In this document: positions 54,578 to 64,000 of the stretch, one piece after another
Position numbering within the stretch: position 1 is the first letter of the stretch
Layout of the letters: each line of letters starts with the position of its first letter
Source of the DNA: Apostichopus japonicus
Taxonomy: Eukaryota > Echinodermata > Holothuroidea > Aspidochirotida > Stichopodidae
Length of the DNA: 64,000 nt
Direction: 5' to 3'
NCBI RefSeq assembly: GCF_037975245.1
Contig: NC_092571.1
Coordinates: forward strand, 23,855,917 to 23,919,916
Position numbers and translations under genes: made by a program
Notes under the pieces: model-generated
The model's input: only the letters and a program-made list of their open reading frames with translations
Database searches by the model: none
Told to the model about the DNA's origin: nothing

Positions 54578-57500
54578 TTACTGGACACCGAATGCAGCTT
54601 GTTTTTCTTTGAATGCTTGCTTCCTCAGTTTGGCCTCCTCTGCCTGCTTCTTCCTCTCCTCTTGTTCCGCTTTTATCTCCTCCTCAAATTTACTGGATGA
54701 GTTCAGTTGTTGAACCTGTAAAACCAAAAAAAAGCACAAGAGGTCTCAGAAATGAGAGAACACATTCAGAGCCAGTCTTATGTTTGCATAGATCTAAACA
54801 CAACATTGTTTAATGACTTTTTGTTTTCACAGAGATTCCCCAATGCCGTGAGTCATATATGACACTTTACAGTAAACACAACAGACTAGTAACATCTGTT
54901 TCGGTCATGTTCAACGATTTCGTGGTCGAGTTAGTTTCCTCGCATTAGCAGACCTCGAAAATTCCGGCTATATTACTGGCTTAATTCCAGTGGGCGTTCA
55001 CTGGTTGCCAGAAATAAACAAAAGGTACTGGTATTGTTTCTGCCAGTATACATTAAGAACTTTAAAAACAAAGTAATCTGGTCGACAATCATCGTAAGTC
55101 ATCAAAATATCGGCATGATTGCAGTACCAAACACAAGTCCTGTATTGCCGCTATGATCAGCAAAATTTAATTAGACTTCTCTCATTTAAGCCTGTTTTGT
55201 AACTGATGTGTGTTTTAATTCAATAAAATGCCCATGAGAACTTGATTATAGCCAGTAGATTTTTTTAAACCGTTGAATATTTTTATTAGCAAGGAGCTAG
55301 AAATTGTGAAATTCTGGTTCTGATCAGAGTCATCGACTGTTAAGTTTAACTTTGATTGAAACATGTGAAAATGCAAAAAGCTGCAAACACAGTGCTCACG
55401 AAATGCCTTCAGATTTTCCATAAATTAATTAAAACAATGAACTTGGAATAAACCACAAGAAAGGGAAGAGTAAAAACCATAATTTCAATCCATAATATCA
55501 GTGAAGGCTGTTTGAGAGATTTTTCTGTCTTTTGACCTTCTCTGAAGATATCACTGAAGTAAATTAGTGAAATATTCTCTGCATTCTCTGCATGCAATTA
55601 AAAAACACACACAATAATAAAATTCCTTTTCATTATTGATTATTAAATATCATAATGTTCACAGGGAAGGGCATCATACAGTTAAAAGTTGGACATACAT
55701 ACGGTACTGTGCTATGGGTGTAATGTAATCGGGGCCTGTCAAAGATATCAGTCCGGCCTGTAAAAATAGTCGGCCAACGATATTGCACTAATTGGGTTGG
55801 CAAGCCCCTAAAGCCTTGAATACCCTACCAAGGCTCATTCTAGGAATATGATGAGATTGTGGTTCTCTCTTGCTGCTTTTTCCAACCTCTCTCTGGCCCC
55901 TGTATAAACCCCCCCATAAAAAGTTGCCAATTTCAGGGCACTGGCACTTAATTTTTCAGGGCGAATTTCACCAAAAATTCATGTCATGATTGTTTGCCAA
56001 TCAGGGCAAACTTCCAAGGCAAGCACCTTCTGCCTCTCCCCCCCCCCCCTGGGAGATGTCTTCCCATACACCTATTGGAAACCAAGGTATACGTGTAACA
56101 GGTATGTTAGGCAATACACCCCAACAAACAATAAAACAGTTTCAACAATGTAAGAAAAAATTCAACGAAAACGTACACAATCATTTGTTCCACAGATAAG
56201 TTTAGTTTGAGTTTGCAAAGAGGGTTACAGAACATTCTAGTTTCACAAGTCATTTTATCAGGTGATGAGAGGACTGTACTCAATGTGTATCAAAGAATGG
56301 AATAAATATTCTGTGTTACAACATAGTACTCATACAATGCAAGCTGTGGAAGCACGGAGAATACTTTTTATCTGGTTTAGCAGAACAAAATTACCAAATT
56401 CATGTACAAGTGCATTAAAGAGATGTAAAGCAGTTTTAACAGAGGAACCATATTATTTTATAAGAGAACAAACATCAGAGCCTTTGAAACTGCTAGACAA
56501 GATTTAAACACTTTAAAGGATACAGGCTGTATTGACCCTACTTTATGCCAGATTTTCAAAATATGGTCACTTTTGGTCCAAATTCTTTACATGTTTTAGT
56601 ACCACCCTGGGAAAAATTTACCTCATTGGGAGATGCAGTGGGTTCATGAAGAATGTCTGAGAACAATTCGGAGAATAAATACCTCCAGGAAAGTACTTTA
56701 TGAACATTCTAGCAATTAAAGCATCCTACAATTTGGGGCCTATACATTATACAATATTTCCCTATAAGTATGCTATTATTATTGAAGGTGATTGTAAAAT
56801 CAAATAAGTTTAAGAGATGATTACTCTAAAATGAAATACAAAACGTTCCACAAAAAAATGATGACGTTATTTATGACTCTGGTGTTGGTGGAAATTTATG
56901 GCTTTCTTTTTATGCAACACTTAACAAACTATAAAATTGTATGACGACATATTTAAATGATCAACGTTTCATTGCGTGGTGCCGCAAATGTTTTCAGCTT
57001 GTACTTTCTTTACTGTATCTTCAATACATATTAAATCATCAGTTTTTTATTAAAAAAACGTGTCTGTTATATACAGTCCCTCCAAGTTACAACACTGTCT
57101 ATTTGACACGGTCTTCTTTCCAATGCAAACACGTGTGTAAATATTAAGTACCATGTTATAATTTCCCAAATATTAATTTGAAGTTGAAGTCTTTTGTGAA
57201 ATGCCTCCATTCAGACAGAAAATTTCTACAATCAAAGTCAATTTAGCGAATTGTTCCCATCTGCAGATTGCTCAGAGATAATTCATGGAGGTGTCAATAA
57301 AATTAATAGCTTTAACACTGCCTTGTTGAAATTGACACCTTTATCCAATGTTAATTTAGAACATTGAAAGCCAATGGAGTCATCACCGACAACCTATGAA
57401 AACTCCATGAAAATTACTGTTAAAAAATATCCGAAAATATAATTAAAAATATTATCTATCCATGTATAAAAAAAAGATTTGAAATTGTTCCAAATCAGGT

Positions 57501-60500
57501 AAGGGCATGAAATCGCTAATGGAGGTTGCAGTGAAAATTTGTGCCCAATTTGTAGTCTGCAACAAAAGAATAAGAAGGTATCGACACCCATGACAACCAC
57601 AGAAATATTACAGGTCTGCGAAATACAAGAGCCAAAATGGTATGCACAAGCTTTATACCAAACAGTTGTGTTGTAATATATTTACTACACATGACTAACT
57701 TCTCCACCCCCCACCCCCCTCCAACCACATTTAAAATATTTCATATTTTTGCATGCTATAAAGGTTGCCATAAGGGGCCACATTGACAGGGTTTTGAAAG
57801 CTTCCTTGCAGGCCTAAGTAAAATTTGCTCCTGGGAAAAATGCGGCCTAGATGCGAGACACTTTAACCGATCGAGCTGTGCCAGCCAGAGGATGGTGGAA
57901 GCTGACTTCACTGGGAGGCTGCCCCAGCCTAGGCAATACCACCCTCCCAGGAGTACCTAGCCGTACAAGAAGACAAAATTACCTTCCCGGTGGCTGGACT
58001 GTTCCCCAGATGTCAACTTTTCTTCTGGAGTTTGACTCACAAGCCCTCCCATCACTGAGTGCCTACACTAAACATTTGATTTATATGGTTTGATCACCAT
58101 CAATATATTATTATATTACCCCTTCTCATTTATTAAGAGAGTTACGAGACAGGCATGGCAGCATACACATCATTAATGTGTCCTCAATAAATATGCTTCT
58201 CGGGGAGAGTTGAAAATTAAATCACCAGCGTGGGTGTGGAAAGGAATTCACACCAACCTTTCATAGCTGTAATCACTAAGTGTTTAGTTTCTCAGGACAA
58301 GGTTAGTGAAGGGTTAAGAAGACCTTCTGAGACAATTGAACCTCAGGTGATACTTTATTATGTACTAATATAAATTATTACAAAGTGTGGTTAATGACTG
58401 TATCACTCTATTTGGGCAGAGTTGGATCTAACAGCTTTGTTTAGTTCGGGTCTATAGGAACTCAGGCACAAAGTATCATGAATAATTTTATACTAGTTCT
58501 CTCTGATACATACGCAACAATGCCAGTTCCTGTTTCCTAAGTTGATGTGCAAGCTTAGATTAGAAGTCCTTGCCAATTAGCTGCTCAAGACTAGTTACAA
58601 ATTACTTTAATTTGTCACTGATACATGTACTTCTCCAAGAGGGTTGTAAAACGAAACCTTAGCATTATAAGTCTGTATAAATTTGTATGGGAATTCCAAC
58701 ACAAATCACAGGTACTGTAATCATTGCTAACCCACACATTTCGTTCATGTACGGCACACTAGAAGGAAGCATACAATACTAATAACTGACTCGCCCATGT
58801 AGCGAAGCAATATTAGCATTTAATTTAAAAGTGTAACACCGATAATTCTCACTGTATACTTACTGCGCTGTTCTACCATAGCTCCTTAATGGTATGCTGT
58901 ATTGGCCCAAAATTTGCTAGATATTCAAATATGGTCACCTTTGGTCAAAATTCTTTATCTGTTTTTATTACAACCTTTGAGGAAATTTTCCTCACTGGGA
59001 CATTCAGTCATTTTGTGTGTTCCTTAACAATGTCTGAGAACAATTTGGAGAGTAAAGACCTCCAGGAAAGTACTTTTTTAAACTTCTAGCAATTATAGCG
59101 TGCAATTATTTGGGGCCTATATTCCTTTAAAGGTTTGCGGGAAATCTAGCCGGGATTTCAAAAACCATGCCAATGTGTGGACCGAGGCACAGTTACAAAG
59201 CTGCTTTATATTTGTATTTATATATATGATCTTCAAGATTTGATTTAAATGAGGACATTGATTTTCAGTTTCACTGTCCTCTAAGATAGAGGTCAATAAA
59301 GCAAGTACTGTACATAATATTGACAGACGTATCTACCTTAAAGCAGCATATTGAGTTACATCTTAATTTGTTGTCGGAAATTTTATTCGTTCACATTTCA
59401 CTTGATCGTAAAACTTTCTTAAATTTTAATTTTCAAATTATGTTTATTTTCAAAAAGTGAGACTCTTGCTTTGTGGCACCTATTTTATTTTTTACTAATT
59501 GTCAACAGAAATTAACCAAGTGATGACTCACTATTTAAGAAATATTCAACAATCTTTTTTAGACTCGTCCATTGTGATTGAGGTAGATGATGTTTCTAAT
59601 TTACACCAAGAATTGTTTACTGATGCATAGCATCTACTCAAAACACCAAAGCAATCTCAGATTGGATCCATAATTCATGAAAAGGTTCATAACCAAGAAT
59701 TCGATAAATTTGAAATGATTAACGATTTTAATGATTGAGTGTGTATTCGGGCTCCTCTATACAGTATGTGATTATTTCACCATCAAAGCAAAATTTGTGA
59801 TTACAGAAGTACAATGCATTCTGGGTAGATTATAAATGTTAGTTATGTTAACAATGTCAGGAAACCTTGGGAACAATATGTGACAGTACCAGCAATGGAC
59901 ATGGGCAAACATGTACGTGGAATGTCAGGAAACGTGTCAGTCCAAAATTTTGCTGGCCCCTAGACATTTGTCAGCCTCTCACAAGCCAGTGATAAATTTA
60001 TTGCTGAAGTGTTTTCGGTTTTCCAAGTTTGATGAATCACATACAGGATGTTGTTGTGAACACACAGTTCAGTCAGTGCAATAAAATTATAGTACTACAT
60101 AGAAGGCTGACCAAATTCAATAAGCAATTTTTATTTGACGACCAAGTATTAAGGTACAAGCTCAAATCCTGTTAACCAATAACACAAGTTTCTTTGCCAT
60201 AGTCAGTGAAACCAAAACCGAAAGCATCAAGTTTATCCCACGTCACTACGGAAGGCCTTATTAGATTCTACAGAGTGTATAGCAGTATTGTCTCTAAGAC
60301 TTGTACAGCGTCTTGTACAGTTTTGAGGAAGGACACATATGTTTTACACATTTCACTATCAGAGAGCAGCAAAATTCGAAGGGATGGAGTAATGGGTACA
60401 GGGGGGGGGTTAATGGAGGGGGGAGGGTAAGACAGGGTTTGCTTGAAATATATTAACAAGCTGAGGACACTTACTTTGGCTTCAAAGAAATCCTTGGCCC

Positions 60501-62294
60501 CACTCACTCCTACTTCTTCGATGGCAACCTCTGATAATTGAGCTAGTTGGCTTAGACCGGAGCCCTCCGCCAGTTCCCCTGCAGCTGCTTTCCTGAATAT
60601 CAACAGAAACTGAATTAAAGAAAAGGTGGGGACGAAAAAGAAAGAATTCCATTAGTATTTTATCAACAGTATTCCAGCATAAAAAGACAATACAAAGTTT
60701 GATTAGCAGGTGAAGTAATTATCCCAATTACTCCACCTGAACAAGAGGCAGGACAACTCTCTCTTATTCTTTCATATTTTGCATGTCTCTCAGAGAACAT
60801 AAAGATATTCCTTTTCCTTGCACGTATGTTTGTTTTTAAGTCTAAAAAAGAAGCAGAAATGTAAATGTACGTTGCTCTCTCTCAGTAATTTGGATCCAAT
60901 TTTTTTCCAATTACCTTTCACTTTTTGATATCACAAAGATCAGATCCTCCTTTCCAAATGCCTTTCCTTTATGCCTCACATTTCTTTCTAATGCCCTTTA
61001 ACTCACAAAACGACAGAAATGCAAAACTTTTCAAGCTTCCAGATGAATTCCACTTTTGCCACTTTCTGCACAGACCTATTCTTACGTGTAAAGGCAGTTC
61101 AACTTAAAACTGAAGAATCTTGAAGAGAATAATAAAAATTAATGTATCGCAGCTCTTCATTTTCAGACGTAATGAGGTAGAGCCAAAACATGTATTTTTT
61201 ATTTTTTTTCTCCCCTTTTTTTTCTCCCCTTTTTTGGGGGGTAATGAATATAAATTTTTTTAAATGCTTGAGTGCATAAGTTATCTGTATTTCATGATAT
61301 CCTATAGTTTGAGATTTGCTGGTATATTGGTAACACTGCAGTGTATGGCTGCATGCATTAGTTTATGAGTTATTACCTCTTTACTTGGACTGAGGGTTCA
61401 TTCACTCCCTGACAACAGAAATTCTCATGAAATCTATCCCCTTATACAATCTACAACAACCTTTAGTGAAGATTACATAAACTGGTTCCTCAATGATGCT
61501 GGTACGATCTGTACTGTACATTACAAGACCCAATCACATCAACGATGTGCTAGACGTTATTACTAATGGAAAGATACTGACTCAAGGAAGTGGTCAATGA
61601 GTCGTGATGGAAAACTCCACCAATAAATTATTGAACAAATCAGAGGCCACACGGTCCACACCCACCACGCACAGTCTAGAGAGAGGACATACCTCTACAG
61701 TCTGCAACACCAACAGACCTACGGTATGCTGGGTGTAACTAACCCATCGCTCGGTACAAAAATAATTAAACTTAACAATTTAAGTTACCGGCAAATTAAT
61801 CTTCAAATCGTTTGACCCAAGTTTGTTCTACAGTAAGAAAAACGTCGCGGATAAAAAAAAAATTTTTCCGCTTATTTATTTGTTTTTTCACAACATATAT
61901 ACAACAAAAGTAGCGAATATAGAGAGTTATGGAATGTGAAAGGAAGTGTATCAAGAAACCCTTGCGGGCTTATCTAGTGTTACACTCCCTGTATATAGAG
62001 TACATAAATAACTTACAAAACAAAGAATTAAGGAAAGAACTAAGAAAAGGAGACGAAAAGAAGAACTAAACTTATAAAGAGAAATTGCAAAAATAAAAAT
62101 AAAATGGCCCCAGGGATCTGTCCCCTCCTCTGATCACAACACTCACTTCTCTAAAGCTGATTTTACCATCGTTGTCCTCATCGACCTCCTTAATCATTTG
62201 CTTCAGTCCCAAGTGCGTCTGTGGAGCTCCTAATGCCTCCATCATCAACTTCAGCTCCATAAAATCGATAAAGTGGTCGTTGCTGACATCATAC
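54578..62294 (-). CDS. EFHD2: EF-hand domain protein, EFHD1/EFHD2 (swiprosin) homolog, last three coding exons
   Basis: Visible coding exons are 62294-62147, 60609-60475 and 54715-54578 (stop TAA), with GT-AG junctions and compatible phases, giving 139 residues. The first begins one base before YDVSND, so the upstream exon must end with two bases of a split codon. EF-hand 1 loop: DVSNDHFIDFME (His at position 6, usually Gly). The linker ELKLMMEALGAPQTHLGLKQ is nearly identical to human EFHD2. EF-hand 2 loop: DEDNDGKISFRE, canonical. FLLIFRKAAAGEL and SGAKDFFEAK follow, then a charged coiled coil (FEEEIKAEQEERKKQAEEA) to the C-terminus. The family binds Ca2+ and actin: EFHD2 regulates cytoskeleton and B-cell signalling, EFHD1 is mitochondrial. 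One invertebrate gene probably represents both. The N-terminal exon, with the disordered region and the start, is not found up to 64,000 and lies outside the window. Partial because of the window edge, not broken. Confidence 0.93.
56513..56750. mobile_element. TTAA MITE, family C copy 2, in EFHD intron
   Basis: Starts at TTAA (56,513) followed by AGGATACAGGCTGTATTGAC. Shares ATTTTCAAAATATGGTCAC, TGTCTGAGAACAAT, TACCTCCAGGAAAGTACTTT and ATTTGGGGCCTATA with the copies at 58,886 and 7281. The right TTAA is not evident, so the end is approximate. It lies in the intron between the last two EFHD exons. Confidence 0.75.
57870..58010 (-). repeat. Possible tRNA-like repeat fragment
   Basis: On the minus strand CACAGCTCGATCGGTTAAAG resembles a polymerase III A-box region, but no B box is found where expected. 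It is in the EFHD intron. Kept only as a candidate SINE remnant. Confidence 0.25.
58886..59130. mobile_element. TTAA MITE, family C copy 3, in EFHD intron
   Basis: TTAA at 58,886-58,889 and 59,127-59,130. The left end reads TTAATGGTATGCTGTATTGG. The right end, minus strand, reads TTAAAGGAATATAGGCCCC. This is the best-bounded member of the family also found at 7281 and 56,513. Confidence 0.85.
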
Positions 62295-62453
62295 CTGTCA
62301 AAGAATCGAAATGAAATGGATTTAAACACAACGGCCGAGAAAATAATTTGAGAATGACTTGTAAGAGCGTTGCCAAACAATTTCTGTGCCATCAGTGTCA
62401 TCTAGAGCTATTATTCTCCAATTATTTACATTCTATTTGTTGAGGAATAAGAA

Positions 62454-62684
62454 GACAGACAGACAGATAGACAGACAGACAGACAGAGAGACAGAGAGAC
62501 AGATAGACAGATAGACAGATAGACAGATAGACAGATAGACAGATAGACAGATAGACAGATAGACAGATAGACAGATAGACAGATAGACAGATAGACAGAT
62601 AGACAGATAGACAGATAGACAGATAGACAGATAGACAGATAGACAGATAGACAGATAGACAGATAGACAGATAGACAGATAGAC

Positions 62685-62773
<89 letters not shown>

Positions 62774-62774
62774 T

Positions 62775-62857
<83 letters not shown>
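62454..62857. repeat. Compound GACA/GATA microsatellite, about 400 bp
   Basis: GACA units (to about 62,505) change to a long alternating GACAGATA array (to about 62,690) and then to pure GATA (to 62,857), with one GATATATA interruption near 62,773. It lies in the first visible intron of the EFHD homolog. Long open frames through it on the minus strand (YLSI/CLSV repeats) come only from the tetranucleotide having no stop in three frames. Confidence 0.97.
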
Positions 62858-64000
62858 CTGTAGACAGAGAGATAGACAAACCCATAAAACAAGAGAAAAG
62901 TAGAGACAACAATCCAATTCTATCAAATAACACACAGCTCATACATGTACAGTAGTTAAATTCCTCGTTGAGCTTTCAAAGCCTTACATGTTACATAAAT
63001 CTGTGGTTGTACAGAAGTTAAATAACACCACACAACACAGATTGTTGTAACTTTTAAAGCTTAAATAGCTATTAGATAAAGCTGCTTTCTTTAAAGGTCT
63101 ACGAACATCTAGCCAATTTTGCCCCACATTCAGTACACATTTGTTGTATGTGATAATCTCATTCAAAATCTGTTGAAAGTTTTTGATAATCTGGGAAACT
63201 CATTATGCAAACTATGACGTGGAGTGTTGCACTCACCAAAATTTCCTATTTTAGGCCTTACTAGGTTAACCTCTAATTACACGCCTACATATCATTTGAA
63301 TAACGTGTTGTTCCTCTTTTCGAAGAAGACAATAAAATATTTCAAAAAATTGCCTTAGGGCACAAACCTGTGTTCAGCGTCCCTCAAACGAATGTTGTAA
63401 AAACAAAGGAATGACATTTAACAGAACATAATGCAGTCACTCCCTTTACCATATTAATGTGCATAATTAGCTAATGTTTATTCATCAATAAAACTAGAAA
63501 AAAGGAAAGTCTTCTAAAATGGTCAATTTTTGATGGACTGTGATGGGACTTGCAGCTGATTTCTATTTGAGTGATTATTATCTGACAATGTCGTTTATAG
63601 GTGTGTGTAGACCTTAAAAAAACATCATACAGTATTTGCAAACGAAATGAGGCTAGGTAACAAATTTTGCAATGATTGTGTGAATAAGATGGTCACTATA
63701 AAGATTGTTATCCATCCCACCTTTTGGAATTTAATGTCATTTTCCATAAACACCTTAAAATTAGATTAAATGTCGAACGTTTGTTACATTCATGTTGTCT
63801 CATGAAGGCTTAAACATTGAGAAGTAATTACATGTACAATCATATGTTTTAATAATTTACAATTGTTCCAACTTTATGAAAAGATTAATGAACCAATTTT
63901 TCTGTTCAAAGATATTATCTTGCCTTGCTTCTTTAAAAGATAGTAATACAATTATTCAGAATATGTATCATTCACAGTGTGATGGGGGACAATAAAACAG
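62858..64000 (-). other. Intron sequence of the EFHD homolog to window edge
   Basis: Expected to be intronic because the visible exon at 62,294 needs an upstream exon. I searched for the family stretch before the first EF-hand (an FSRKQIKDMEKMFKQ-like sequence) and did not find it on the minus strand. Confidence 0.6.

Noticed and set aside
62295-62401. Extension of the EFHD exon upstream (frame continues as FKSISFRFFDR)
   Set aside because: The acceptor TTTGACAG lies at 62,295 and the upstream residues do not resemble the family.
62422-62942. Three long overlapping minus-strand frames (156-169 codons) rich in YLSI and CLSV
   Set aside because: They are translations of the GACA/GATA microsatellite, which has no stop codon in those frames.

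Overview
This window is nuclear DNA from an animal. Every recognisable gene is split by GT-AG introns. The spacers are AT-rich, hold no long open frames, and are dense with short inverted-repeat transposons and microsatellites. The three genes are typical of deuterostomes and other animals. The repeat style (many non-autonomous elements at TTAA sites, a telomere-like CCCTAA core, a tRNA-headed SINE) suggests a marine invertebrate deuterostome. An echinoderm, perhaps a sea cucumber, is my best guess. The organism is an inference and was not tested by any search.

Layout. 1-17.7 kb: no gene recognised; microsatellites, a 573-bp fold-back element with a palindromic array, TTAA elements, and a 1.9-kb region bounded by inverted termini. 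17,794-22,497, minus strand: a complete five-exon homolog of human C3orf33 (268 codons). 22.5-27.4 kb: divergent intergenic spacer with a 1.07-kb TTAA element and several smaller inverted-repeat elements. 27,455-41,288, plus strand: a complete seven-exon mitochondrial pyrimidine-nucleotide carrier of the SLC25A33/SLC25A36 type (309 codons). 41.3-54.6 kb: convergent spacer with further MITEs. 54,578-62,294, minus strand: the last three coding exons of an EFHD1/EFHD2 (swiprosin) homolog, whose first exon lies beyond the right edge. A 400-bp GACA/GATA microsatellite sits in its first visible intron.

How the genes relate. They are not an operon and need not act together. The carrier brings pyrimidine nucleotides into mitochondria. 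C3orf33-family proteins have been linked to the mitochondrial inner membrane. EFHD proteins are Ca2+-binding and partly mitochondrial. Human SLC25A36 and C3orf33 are both on 3q, and human SLC25A33 and EFHD2 are both on 1p36, so this cluster looks like a remnant of an ancient linkage.

No novel enzymatic or defence system was found. The most unusual content is in the repeats: a TTAA element whose empty site survives in an adjacent tandem copy, a MITE with a telomere-like core, a fold-back element filled with TTCGAA/ACGCGT palindromes, and a tandem duplication that copies the 3' end of a carrier exon together with its splice donor.
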